Shown piece by piece: positions 1 to 6,958 of a stretch of DNA of 28,648 bases. Under the pieces are notes generated by a model. It saw only the letters and a program-made list of their open reading frames with translations, was not told the DNA's origin and ran no database searches. The translations under genes were made by a program, and so were the position numbers. Within the stretch, counting starts at the first letter, position 1, and every line of letters starts with the position of its first letter. Origin of the DNA: a virus; the IMG/VR virus record IMGVR_UViG_3300028025_001100, positions 1-28,648 of that record; one strand, given 5' to 3'.

Positions 1-2
1 AC

Positions 3-188
3 GAATTAGCTGGAGAATGGTCTAAACACACCCCACAATGCGAGGCATTGATGATGGCAGCAAAAGAGGTTGCGACATTTGAGCAAGAGGAAAAAGACCG
101 AATGGTTGACTTCGCATACAAATACGGGGACTTGACACTTCGCCAGATTTCAGATGCTTTTGATAATGAGTACAAAAACGAGAAATGA
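3..188 (+). CDS. Unknown protein, C-terminal part (5' end outside window)
   Basis: An open frame runs from the left edge to a TGA at 186-188 and gives about 61 residues rich in Glu, Lys and Ala. The last 25 residues contain LTLRQISDAF, which could be a helix-turn-helix piece, but too little is present to name a family. The stop overlaps the next start as ATGA (185-188), the coupling pattern used throughout this genome, which is the main reason for calling it real. There are no membrane segments. Function unknown. Confidence 0.6.
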   Translation, partial: ELAGEWSKHTPQCEALMMAAKEVATFEQEEKDRMVDFAYKYGDLTLRQISDAFDNEYKNEK

Positions 189-400
189 AAATAGACCATA
201 TCGCACACTTCTGGGCGGGGATGGCAATCCTTGCCGTTACGGGTAGTTGGCCGATTCTTATCGCAGCAGCATTCGCCAAAGAATTAAAGGGAATCCTATT
301 TGAGGGACGTAGGGATTACGACGATAGCATCTGGGACGTTGTGTACACTTTGGCGGGTGGTGTTGCTGCAATGGTAGGTAAACTATTCTTTGCCTTATGA
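185..400 (+). CDS. Small two-pass membrane protein, paralogue of the protein at 20582-20788
   Basis: This 71-aa protein has two hydrophobic segments (about residues 8-31 and 52-70) separated by a charged loop with KEL and DYDD. Its pattern D..HF..G....GS....AAA..KEL....DY.D...TL.GG recurs in the 68-aa protein at 20582-20788, so the two look like diverged copies. The spacing of His, KE and D residues recalls YfiM/DUF2279-type small membrane proteins, but that link is weak. The start is the ATG in an ATGA overlap with the gene before, and the stop overlaps the next start the same way. A holin-like or envelope role is possible but unproven. Confidence 0.75.
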   Translation: MKIDHIAHFWAGMAILAVTGSWPILIAAAFAKELKGILFEGRRDYDDSIWDVVYTLAGGVAAMVGKLFFAL

Positions 401-615
401 AAGCCGTATTGGAGTTCACGCTCCCCGACGAAGAAACAGAGTTTATGGAAGCCGCAAACGGAGGAATGTTTAAACACGTCCTTTGGCAGTTAGACCAAAA
501 CCTACGAGCTAACTTAAAATACGGGGAGCTTCCAGATGCACAGTACAAATGCTACGATACGATACGCAAAGATTTGCATTCTCTACTTAATGCCAATAAT
601 CTGACAATAGAATGA
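397..615 (+). CDS. Conserved phage protein of unknown function
   Basis: The 72-aa product is soluble and acidic, with an opening strand MKAVLEFTLPDEE followed by helical sequence with WQLDQNLRANLKYG. Short proteins opening this way are familiar from many tailed phages, usually annotated only as hypothetical; that recognition is from memory. It is coupled on both sides by ATGA overlaps (397-400 and 612-615), so it belongs to the same transcript as its neighbours. No catalytic motif or membrane segment is visible. Confidence 0.75.
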   Translation: MKAVLEFTLPDEETEFMEAANGGMFKHVLWQLDQNLRANLKYGELPDAQYKCYDTIRKDLHSLLNANNLTIE

Positions 616-827
616 AAGACCAATTTATGCGGATAGCAATGGCTCGGCTAAGAGGCGTCTATCCTTTCAAGCCACAACGCAGCGCAGTAGCGGCGAAGAT
701 GTGGGTTAGGTTTGTAGAGCGAAATAACACGGCAGAAAAGATTGCTTCTTGGCGTGAGGAAGAAGATGCCTTAAACCGCAGAATGAATATCGTTGGGCAG
801 AGTGGTAACAATGGAGACCACTACTAA
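612..827 (+). CDS. Small basic protein, unknown function
   Basis: The 71-aa product carries many Arg and Lys residues (for example RLRGVYPFKPQRSAVAAK) and has no membrane segment. I do not recognise the family. The start is the ATG of an ATGA overlap, and the end overlaps the start of the downstream HNH gene by 17 nt. Its charge suggests nucleic-acid contact, but this is inference only. Confidence 0.65.
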   Translation: MKDQFMRIAMARLRGVYPFKPQRSAVAAKMWVRFVERNNTAEKIASWREEEDALNRRMNIVGQSGNNGDHY

Positions 828-1485
828 GGTTTGCAGTAAGTGCAAGGTTGAGAAGTCGTGTGATGACTTCTCTCGAAATAAAACAACAAAAGACGGCCTG
901 CAGTATCACTGCAGAGAGTGTATCAAAAAATACAATAAAGAGAATGTTGATAAAATAAAGAGCCGTGATAAGAAATGGCGTCAAGAAAATTCTCATAAGA
1001 AAGCACAGTATGACAAAGAATGGCGGCAAAACAATGTTGAGAAAAGTAAACAGTATAGGAAAAAATGGAGTCAAGCAAATCCAGATAAGGTAAAAGAAAA
1101 GAATAAAAAACGCAGACAAATAAATGCTACATACTTTAAACAATATCAAGCTAACCGCAGAAAATCAGACCATATATTTAGGTTGATTTCTAATTTGCGT
1201 ACTCGTATTGGTTCATACTGCAGAGCAATCGGAGTAAACAAAACAATCAGAACAAAAGAAATGCTTGGCCTTAACTTAGCTGGCTTTAAGTCGTATATGG
1301 AATCAAAATTCCAAGAAGGTATGACTTGGGAGAATTATGGGCAATGGCACGTTGACCACATTAAACCACTTTCGTTAGCAACAATCGAGCAACAGGTAAT
1401 GGAATTAAACCACTACACCAACCTTCAACCTCTGTGGGCAGCCGATAATATAAAGAAGTCAAACAAGTATGAAAAACCACACTAA
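811..1485 (+). CDS. HNH homing-type endonuclease with N-terminal zinc finger and basic repeats
   Basis: The 224-aa protein has three parts. Residues 8-37 form a probable zinc finger (C8, C11, C34, C37). Residues about 54-117 are four imperfect 15-17-residue basic repeats built on K.W.Q.N..K...Y. Residues 170-220 hold the HNH nuclease core with WHVDHIKPLS and a later N..N..K region (NLQPLW, NIKKSNK). The ATG at 811 is preferred to the in-frame TTG at 793 because the zinc finger follows directly. The repeat section is visibly A-rich compared with its neighbours, which fits a mobile homing nuclease. It overlaps the next HNH gene by 17 nt. HNH assignment is firm; target unknown. Confidence 0.85.
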   Translation: METTTKVCSKCKVEKSCDDFSRNKTTKDGLQYHCRECIKKYNKENVDKIKSRDKKWRQENSHKKAQYDKEWRQNNVEKSKQYRKKWSQANPDKVKEKNKKRRQINATYFKQYQANRRKSDHIFRLISNLRTRIGSYCRAIGVNKTIRTKEMLGLNLAGFKSYMESKFQEGMTWENYGQWHVDHIKPLSLATIEQQVMELNHYTNLQPLWAADNIKKSNKYEKPH

Positions 1486-1723
1486 AGTCTATCTAAAAGC
1501 AATGGGGTTATCACCCGTTGAATTTATCCCTTGCGAGGTGTGCAACAGGCGAGCCGTTGACATTCACCATATCGAACCCCGTGGTATGGGCGGCAGTAAA
1601 CTTATGGATACCCCGGAGAACTTAATGGCGTTATGCCGGGAGTGCCATCACGAAGCCGACTTTGGCGTTGAACTATCCAAGGACTTCCTAAAAGCCGTCC
1701 ACCTAAAAAAGCTCAACAAATGA
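1469..1723 (+). CDS. Compact HNH endonuclease
   Basis: The 84-aa protein is almost entirely an HNH domain: a first CxxC at C22/C25, the catalytic pair in DIHHIEPRG (H33, H34), the Asn in ENLMALC (N51), and a second CxxC at C56/C59 followed by HH. The two CxxC pairs should bind a structural zinc. Small HNH proteins near terminase genes aid DNA packaging in some siphophages, but here three sugar/methyl genes intervene and a stand-alone homing nuclease is equally possible. The 3' end overlaps the glycosyltransferase start by 4 nt. Confidence 0.88.
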   Translation: MKNHTKVYLKAMGLSPVEFIPCEVCNRRAVDIHHIEPRGMGGSKLMDTPENLMALCRECHHEADFGVELSKDFLKAVHLKKLNK

Positions 1724-2250
1724 TTCATATTATCACCCCTTGCTCCCGCCCGGAGAACCTATCAACAATCAAACAAACCATACCGGAAGATTGCAGTTGG
1801 ACGGTGGTGGTTGACGAGAAAGCAACAGGCGAGTTCCCAAACGGAATAACCTACCTACGCCCAAACGCAGGGGGCAACTGGGGAAACGCACTTCGTAATA
1901 TAGGTATGGAGTTTATATTGGCGTTAAAGGCCAAAAGAGGCGATTACATATACTTTCTTGACGATGACAATATAATTCACCCGGATTGGTTTGAGGCCGT
2001 TAAAAACGAGTTCTACCCGCTTATTACCTGGGGGCAAGTATTTAAGAATGGCCACCCAAGATTGCACCCGACCAAAGAGCCAAGGGTAGGCACAATCGAT
2101 ACTGCCTCGTTTATGGTTCGGTGCGATGCTATTGGAGAAGTAAGATTCGGAACCGAATACGAAGCAGACGGTCTATTTGCTCAACAGATGGCAAAGTGGA
2201 ATGTAAACACGCTCGATGCCTATCTTTGTTACTACAATTATTTGCGATGA
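1720..2250 (+). CDS. GT-A fold glycosyltransferase (GT2-like)
   Basis: The 176-aa protein starts with a Rossmann-like strand (MIHIITPCSRPENL), has a metal/nucleotide-sugar DxD motif at residues 81-83 (YFLDDDN) and a candidate catalytic acid in EYEADGLF (E148/D150). Asn/Gly-rich sequence NAGGNWGNALRN (49-60) fits the nucleotide-binding region. It is shorter than typical bacterial GT2 enzymes but has the full catalytic core. It would move a sugar from a nucleotide donor to an unknown acceptor. It is joined by ATGA overlaps to a SAM methyltransferase and then a GT-B enzyme, so the three probably act in one pathway. Confidence 0.82.
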   Translation: MIHIITPCSRPENLSTIKQTIPEDCSWTVVVDEKATGEFPNGITYLRPNAGGNWGNALRNIGMEFILALKAKRGDYIYFLDDDNIIHPDWFEAVKNEFYPLITWGQVFKNGHPRLHPTKEPRVGTIDTASFMVRCDAIGEVRFGTEYEADGLFAQQMAKWNVNTLDAYLCYYNYLR

Positions 2251-2777
2251 AGCAAACCAACGAGATAGATGGGTGGTTCAATCACCAAAACGCTTACGAT
2301 TTCTTATTAGACAAAGTTCCCCCTGAGGGTACCTTCGTAGAGCTTGGGGCTTGGCTGGGTAAGTCCTCCTCGTATCTATGCGATAAAGCAACAGCCGATA
2401 AACAAATAGTAATTATTGATACGTGGGAAGGTTCACCAAACGAATTAACCACAACGCATAAACTGGCTACTGAGAAAGATATATACGAGCTGTTTGTAGA
2501 TAATATGGGCGAACGTAAATACAAAGCAATTAAAGCAACTTCTAAGGCCGCAGCACGTAAATTCAAAAAGGAATCATTAGACGTTGTGTTTATTGACCTA
2601 ACTCACACTTACCAAGCTGTAAAGGAAGATATTGCCTTATGGCTCCCAAAGGTTAAGAAGGGTGGCTATTTAGCAGGAGACGATTATCACGAAAACTGGC
2701 CGGGTGTTATCCAAGCTGTAAACGAGATGCTAAACGGATTCACCGTAATAGACGATGTTTTTATATTCCAAAAATGA
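2247..2777 (+). CDS. Class I SAM-dependent methyltransferase (Methyltransf_24-like)
   Basis: The 176-aa protein shows the class I fold: motif I VELGAWLGKSS (31-41) for SAM, an acidic ribose-binding IDTW (57-60), FIDLTHTYQAVKEDIALW (115-132) and the post-strand loop GGYLAGDDY (139-147). This pattern matches the family often found beside glycosyltransferases that contains sugar O-methyltransferases. The ATG at 2247 is chosen because it sits in an ATGA overlap and opens directly into the domain; a longer frame from 2121 would run 130 nt into the glycosyltransferase gene. Likely acceptor is a sugar, by context; a DNA methyltransferase is unlikely because no target-recognition domain or DPPY-type motif is present. 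Confidence 0.82.
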   Translation: MKQTNEIDGWFNHQNAYDFLLDKVPPEGTFVELGAWLGKSSSYLCDKATADKQIVIIDTWEGSPNELTTTHKLATEKDIYELFVDNMGERKYKAIKATSKAAARKFKKESLDVVFIDLTHTYQAVKEDIALWLPKVKKGGYLAGDDYHENWPGVIQAVNEMLNGFTVIDDVFIFQK

Positions 2778-3745
2778 AGATACTCTGCATTGGAGACCCG
2801 GATTCCGGGGTGGTGTACCACCGTATTTATAAGCCCTTCACTCTACTTAAGGAGAAAGGGCTTTTAGATTTCCAGATAATCAATTACAAGCATCCAATTC
2901 CAGAGGGAGACTGGGAAGGGGTTACGCACGTTATCTTTTCACGTGCCTTGCCGTTTACCGGAGAATCCTTTGCTAACTTCTTTGCTATCTGTAAAGCAAT
3001 GGGCAAAAAGGTAATTATTGATAACGACGATTGGTGGCACTTAGCGTTAGACCACCCAAGCAAACCAACATACGATAAAGCAAACCTATCTGGAAGGATT
3101 GTAAACTCTATGTACTTTGCGGACGAGGTATGGACTACCCAAAAGTACCTGGCTGATAAGATTAAGAAGGTAAATAGAAACGTACATATTATTCCAAACG
3201 GATTAGACCCTTCCGACCCGCAATGGCAAATCACCCGTAAAGAGGCAGACGAGGTACGGTTCGGTTACGTGGCTGGAATATCCCACCTCCCAGACCTTGT
3301 GAAAAACAAGATTGACCTTTCACCATATCAATCCTATGTTGCTGATATTGGTGGATACCCACAAGCTGCAAAAGCAAGATTCGCATTAGAAACACAACCA
3401 CCAAACGAATACGGAAAACTATACCAAGCGTTTGACGTTGCCCTGGCCCCACTTTTCCCAAGTGAGTTTAACCGATGCAAATCTAATTTGAAGATGGTAG
3501 AAGCAGGGTTCGCTGGTTGTGCGTTAATTGTAAGTGACGTTGCACCATACGCAAAACACCTAACACAAAAGAACTGTATAGCCGTAAAGCATAACGGGGA
3601 TTGGAACAAGGCAATTAAATACTTACACGAAAACCCAAACAAAGCTGGGGATATTGCCTTAGCCCTTCACGAGGATATGACCACCAATTTTAATATCCAC
3701 GACTTTAATGACTTGCGTTTGGAGCGTTTGCAGAAGTTGAGTTAA
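2774..3745 (+). CDS. GT-B fold glycosyltransferase (GT4-like)
   Basis: The 323-aa protein begins with a Rossmann strand (MKILCIGDPDSG, with YHR following), has the interdomain sequence HIIPNGLDPSD (138-148) typical of group 1 glycosyltransferases, and the donor-binding C-terminal region with LAPLFPSEFNRCKSNLKMVE (224-243), where group 1 enzymes carry their E-x7-E type motif. It is about 50 residues shorter than many GT4 enzymes, mostly in the N-terminal acceptor domain. It is the last gene of the coupled cassette and is followed by a 23-nt gap before the terminase genes. Virion, host-surface or DNA-base glycosylation are all possible. Confidence 0.85.
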   Translation: MKILCIGDPDSGVVYHRIYKPFTLLKEKGLLDFQIINYKHPIPEGDWEGVTHVIFSRALPFTGESFANFFAICKAMGKKVIIDNDDWWHLALDHPSKPTYDKANLSGRIVNSMYFADEVWTTQKYLADKIKKVNRNVHIIPNGLDPSDPQWQITRKEADEVRFGYVAGISHLPDLVKNKIDLSPYQSYVADIGGYPQAAKARFALETQPPNEYGKLYQAFDVALAPLFPSEFNRCKSNLKMVEAGFAGCALIVSDVAPYAKHLTQKNCIAVKHNGDWNKAIKYLHENPNKAGDIALALHEDMTTNFNIHDFNDLRLERLQKLS

Positions 3746-3768
3746 TTATTAAAGTAATAAAATGAAAT

Positions 3769-4077
3769 ATGCCTAAAGGAAATCCAAACCTTGTTAAGGG
3801 TGGCCCGCCTTTGAACCCCGCTGGGCGGCCAACAGGCGCACTCAACAAGTCAACGACCAAGATTCGGGAAGCATTCCAAAAGCTTATTGAGGATAACTTG
3901 GAGAATATGACTATCTGGCTTTCTGACGTAGCAGCAGAAGACCCAAAGGCAGCACTCGATATTCTTAACAAGATGGCAGAGTACACAACGCCAAAGCTCG
4001 CACGGGTAGAGAACTCACACGAAGTCAGCGAAGAATTAACTTCAATTAAGGTAGAGATTGTCCGTTCTGGAAATTAA
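3769..4077 (+). CDS. Terminase small subunit (putative)
   Basis: The 102-aa protein opens with the Gly/Pro-rich DNA-binding stretch KGNPNLVKGGPPLNPAGRPT followed by GALNKSTTKIREAF, the pattern of DUF5681-like/small terminase proteins. A helical region (35-75, ending DPKAALDILNKMAEY) follows, and the tail TPKLARVE is also typical. It lies directly upstream of the large subunit and overlaps it by 20 nt. It would recognise the phage DNA for packaging. It is shorter than classical TerS proteins, so a second DNA-binding factor cannot be excluded. Confidence 0.78.
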   Translation: MPKGNPNLVKGGPPLNPAGRPTGALNKSTTKIREAFQKLIEDNLENMTIWLSDVAAEDPKAALDILNKMAEYTTPKLARVENSHEVSEELTSIKVEIVRSGN

Positions 4078-5218
4078 GACAAGTGAGTTGTTTGAGCGCA
4101 ACTATACTGCGCCTACTCGTATTGTCGTAAACCAAGGCGGTAGCCGTTCGGGTAAAACCTATTCTATATTGCAGATGCTCGTTATCGTAGCAATGCAAGA
4201 ACGAGGTAAGGTTATATCTATTGTCCGTAAGTCGCTTCCGTCTCTTAAAATGACCGCTTACCGGGACTTTATGGAAATCGTAAAGGCGATGGAGTTGTAC
4301 GACGAAAAGCACCACAACAAATCAGACCTTACCTACACCCTAAACGGAAACCTATTTGAGTTCTTGTCCCTTGACCAACCACAAAAGAAACGTGGAGCGA
4401 GGCGTGATTACCTATTCTGCAACGAGGCAAACGAACTAACCTGGGAGGACTTCTTTCAGCTCTTGGTTCGTACTACCGGGAAGATATGGCTCGACTACAA
4501 CCCATCAGAATCCTTCCATTGGATTTATGACCGCTTGCTTACCCGTGACGATGTAACGTACATTCAATCCACTTACAAGGATAACCCGTTCCTTGATAAG
4601 AATATCGTTAACGAAATTGAACGGTTGCAATACACCGACGAAGACTATTGGCGTATCTATGGCCTCGGTGAGCGTGGAATGAGCCGGGCAACAATCTTTC
4701 AATTCGGAACGTCCGAAATACCACAAGAAGCAAAACTAATATCCTATGGACTTGACTTTGGTTATACCAATGACCCCAGCGCACTCGTGGCAGTGTACCA
4801 GCACGGCGAAAACCTTTACTTGGACGAGTTGCTCTACCGTACTGGGATGACAAACCGAGACCTGCACAACCACCTACAATCGTTAGGACTTGACAGGAGG
4901 GACGAAGTTTTTGCGGATAGTGCCGAACCAAAATCAATCGAGGAACTGCACCGATTCGGCTGGAACATTAAACCCACGGCCAAGGGGCAGGATTCTATTA
5001 ATGCGGGTATTGATATTCTCAAGCGGCATAAGATATTTGCCACCTCACGAAGCAGCAATCTAATTAAAGAATTACAGAACTACAAATGGGTCGAAGACAA
5101 AAACGGAAACCTGCTGAACAAGCCAATTAGTGCCTTTGACCACGCCCTTGATGCCGTGCGTTACGCTGTGTATAACAAACTTTCTAAACCTAACTACGGT
5201 AGGTATTCTATCCGTTGA
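4058..5218 (+). CDS. terL: Terminase large subunit (PBSX/Terminase_3 type)
   Basis: The 386-aa DNA-packaging motor has an ATPase domain with Walker A GGSRSGKT (27-34), a Walker B ending at catalytic E123 (YLFCNEAN), and a coupling motif YNPS (147-150). The C-terminal RNase H-like nuclease has D233 (LDFGYTNDP), D287 (FADSAEP) and FDHALDAVRY (360-369, D361/D365). Length is normal for the family. No ATG is available: TTG at 4058, preceded by AAGGTAGAG, gives MSVLEIKTSELFERN, which matches the usual family N terminus; the next TTG at 4088 would lose it. It packages DNA through the portal, encoded 11 kb downstream. Confidence 0.95.
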   Translation: MSVLEIKTSELFERNYTAPTRIVVNQGGSRSGKTYSILQMLVIVAMQERGKVISIVRKSLPSLKMTAYRDFMEIVKAMELYDEKHHNKSDLTYTLNGNLFEFLSLDQPQKKRGARRDYLFCNEANELTWEDFFQLLVRTTGKIWLDYNPSESFHWIYDRLLTRDDVTYIQSTYKDNPFLDKNIVNEIERLQYTDEDYWRIYGLGERGMSRATIFQFGTSEIPQEAKLISYGLDFGYTNDPSALVAVYQHGENLYLDELLYRTGMTNRDLHNHLQSLGLDRRDEVFADSAEPKSIEELHRFGWNIKPTAKGQDSINAGIDILKRHKIFATSRSSNLIKELQNYKWVEDKNGNLLNKPISAFDHALDAVRYAVYNKLSKPNYGRYSIR

Positions 5219-5229
5219 GTTATTTATCT

Positions 5230-5883
5230 ATGGAACTTAAATTAGTAGTACCAACCTCGTTAGACGAAATCACGCTCGAACAGTACCAGCGATTCGCTCG
5301 TATTGAGGGAGAGGGTGAGTTCAAGCAAATGAAGATGCTTGAAATCTTTTGCGGAGTTCCATTTTCAGAGCTGCCGAATGTCCGCTTGGTGGATGCGGTA
5401 AGTGTATTAGAACGGTTAGCAAAGACCCTATCCGAGAAGCCCGGATTAACTAAATTCTTTGAACTCAACGAAGTTAAATACGGATTTATTCCGGCACTTA
5501 ATGAAATTTCTTTGGGTGAGTTTGTAGACCTTGATTCCTACCTATCTGACTGGGCAACAATGCACCGTGCAATGGCGGTTCTGTACCGCCCGGTAGTTAA
5601 GGAGAAAGGCGAACGGTACGATATTGAGAAGTACGCAGCAACAGATGAGCGAGACGAAATAATGAAGCAGATGCCCGCCTCGGTAGTGCTTGGTGCGCTG
5701 GTTTTTTTTTGGCGTTTAGGGAACGTATTGGCAGCGCATACCCTTCGCTCTTTGGAGCAAGAGATGAAAACCCATATACAAGAGAAGCCCAGTTCGGGCA
5801 ACGATGGGGATGGTATCAATCAATCTATGCGCTTGCTCAAGGAGATGTCCTCAAATTTGGAGACGTTACTCAACTACCAATAA
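5230..5883 (+). CDS. Tail assembly chaperone-like protein, 0-frame product
   Basis: The 217-aa product opens MELKLVVPTSLDEITLEQYQ. The ATG at 5230 is preferred over TTG at 5215 because it begins exactly at this family-like N terminus. After a run of nine T at 5702-5710 the 0 frame continues for 58 residues, including GNDGDGINQSMRLLKEM, and stops at 5883. I recall similar N termini and GDGINQ tails in Bacteroidota phage proteins, so this frame looks genuinely coding to its end. An alternative -1 frame product is listed separately. The chaperone role is inferred from the frameshift arrangement; position directly after terL is unusual for such a gene. Confidence 0.72.
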   Translation: MELKLVVPTSLDEITLEQYQRFARIEGEGEFKQMKMLEIFCGVPFSELPNVRLVDAVSVLERLAKTLSEKPGLTKFFELNEVKYGFIPALNEISLGEFVDLDSYLSDWATMHRAMAVLYRPVVKEKGERYDIEKYAATDERDEIMKQMPASVVLGALVFFWRLGNVLAAHTLRSLEQEMKTHIQEKPSSGNDGDGINQSMRLLKEMSSNLETLLNYQ

Positions 5884-5954
5884 ACCAGGCATTGACGTAC
5901 ATAACCTTTGAGAAAGAGAAAAACGATGTTGAAATATCAATGATAAAAAAATGA
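5230..5954 (+). CDS. Tail assembly chaperone-like protein, predicted -1 frameshift product
   Basis: If ribosomes slip back one base on the T run at 5702-5710, the first 160 residues are joined to 81 residues from the -1 frame, giving about 241 aa. The -1 extension contains FGQRWGWYQSIYALAQGDV and FEKEKNDVE, sequence that looks like a conserved phage protein domain. The -1 frame stop (5952-5954) overlaps the next start as ATGA (5951), whereas the 0-frame stop would leave a 67-nt gap that is unusual here. Tail chaperones of many siphophages (lambda gpG/gpGT) are made by such a -1 shift. The -1 frame lacks an ATG near its start; only TTG 5709 is present. Confidence 0.7.
5702..5710 (+). promoter_or_regulatory. 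Slippery T9 run, predicted -1 frameshift site
   Basis: Nine consecutive T residues are read in the 0 frame as gTT TTT TTT Tgg. Slippage by one base at TTT TTT enters the open -1 frame at TTG (5709-5711). Both polymerase slippage and ribosomal frameshifting occur on such runs. No clear pseudoknot was identified downstream by eye. Confidence 0.65.
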
Positions 5955-6418
5955 GAAGTTTTTACCTTGCCACCGAAAAGATAAACGAATACCTATCCTC
6001 GCATCCACTTGTGAAGGTTGTAACCTTTGGGGATATATTCGACGTTGACTTAAATAAGCAAACGATATTCCCGCTTGCCCATATTATGGTTAATCAGGCA
6101 ACATTCGCAGACCACGTAATACGATTCAACGTATCGGTGTTGTGTATGGATATTGTAGACGAAACCAAGCAGGATATAAGAGACCAGAACGAGCCGTTCT
6201 TTGGCGTGGATAACCAACAGGATATTTTGAATACCACCCTTGCTATCTTAAACGGATTGCAATCCCAATTACGCCGGGGTACGTTGTACACGGAGAAATA
6301 CGAAATTGAGGGGGACGTAGTTTGTGAGCCGTTTACGGAACGCTTTGAAAGTTTGCTTACCGGATGGAACTTGACCTTTGACTTGATTGTACCGAACACG
6401 GAAATATCTATCTGCTAA
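5951..6418 (+). CDS. Tail terminator-like protein (putative)
   Basis: The 155-aa protein begins MRSFYLATEKINEYLSSHPL, followed by VTFGDIFDVDLNKQ and ends in a beta-rich segment (GWNLTFDLIVPNTE). A helix followed by mixed strands, this length and the place between the chaperone-like gene and an HK97 gp10-like gene suggest a tail terminator/tail completion protein that caps the tube. No diagnostic residue is known, so the call rests mainly on position and size. The start is the ATG of the ATGA overlap with the -1 frameshift product. Confidence 0.55.
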   Translation: MRSFYLATEKINEYLSSHPLVKVVTFGDIFDVDLNKQTIFPLAHIMVNQATFADHVIRFNVSVLCMDIVDETKQDIRDQNEPFFGVDNQQDILNTTLAILNGLQSQLRRGTLYTEKYEIEGDVVCEPFTERFESLLTGWNLTFDLIVPNTEISIC

Positions 6419-6958
6419 ATGAGCCGTCAAGAATTAGTAGAAGCAACGCTAACTAAGTTCGCCAAGCGGGTTATCCAGCAGGCGAGGAGTAACCTTACGA
6501 AGAAAAAAAAGAACTTCAACAAGGCGCTTTACAATTCTTTATCCTACAAATTAAAGGTTTCCAAAAACTCATTTTACCTAAACTTCTATATGGAGGATTA
6601 CGGTGCTTTTCAAGACGAGGGTGTTAAAGGTGCCGGGGGCACAAGAAAGTCAACAAGTAGTTTCAACAAACGAAATAACAAAGGGAAAATCTGGAAGCAG
6701 AAAGCGCCCAATAGCCGATTTAAGTTTAAGGAAGGTAAGAAACCATCCGTTAAGCACTTTAAGGCCTGGGCGCAATCCAAGGGACTTAACCCTTACGCAG
6801 TTCGGGAATCTGTATTCCGTCAAGGTATTTCACCTTCTAAATTCTTTACCACACCATTCCGAATGCAGTTCCAAAAGTTACCACCTGAGTTAATTAGTGC
6901 ATTCGGCCTTGGCCCAGATGACTTCCAACTCCTTTCAACAGACCCAAAGAATAGATAA
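6419..6958 (+). CDS. HK97 gp10-like neck/tail completion protein (putative)
   Basis: The 179-aa, strongly basic protein has a helical N terminus, then YMEDYGAFQDEGVKGAGG (57-74), the YGxFxxxG turn typical of HK97 gp10-like proteins, and a C-terminal SKFFTTPF segment. Lys-rich middle sequence (SFNKRNNKGKIWKQK) is unusual for the family. It starts directly after the previous stop and its own stop overlaps the next start as TAATG. A role at the head-tail junction or tail tube end is likely from family knowledge and context. Confidence 0.62.
   Translation: MSRQELVEATLTKFAKRVIQQARSNLTKKKKNFNKALYNSLSYKLKVSKNSFYLNFYMEDYGAFQDEGVKGAGGTRKSTSSFNKRNNKGKIWKQKAPNSRFKFKEGKKPSVKHFKAWAQSKGLNPYAVRESVFRQGISPSKFFTTPFRMQFQKLPPELISAFGLGPDDFQLLSTDPKNR

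Noticed and set aside
706-1149. 147-codon - strand frame rich in Phe/Leu/Ile resembling a membrane protein
   Set aside because: It mirrors the A-rich HNH repeats on the + strand; T-rich complement gives hydrophobic codons by chance.
2121-2246. Longer methyltransferase start giving 218 aa
   Set aside because: It would overlap the glycosyltransferase by 130 nt, and the extension reads as a shadow; ATG 2247 sits in an ATGA junction and opens directly into the domain.
1720-3745. Sugar/methyl cassette as a DNA hypermodification system
   Set aside because: No base-modifying partner (hydroxymethylase, thymidylate synthase-like, kinase) is present in the window, so only the weaker virion or host-glycan hypotheses are kept.
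5709-5954. 81-aa frame as an independent gene with a TTG start
   Set aside because: No credible start or leader; the T9 run and the shared N-terminal domain favour a frameshift product.
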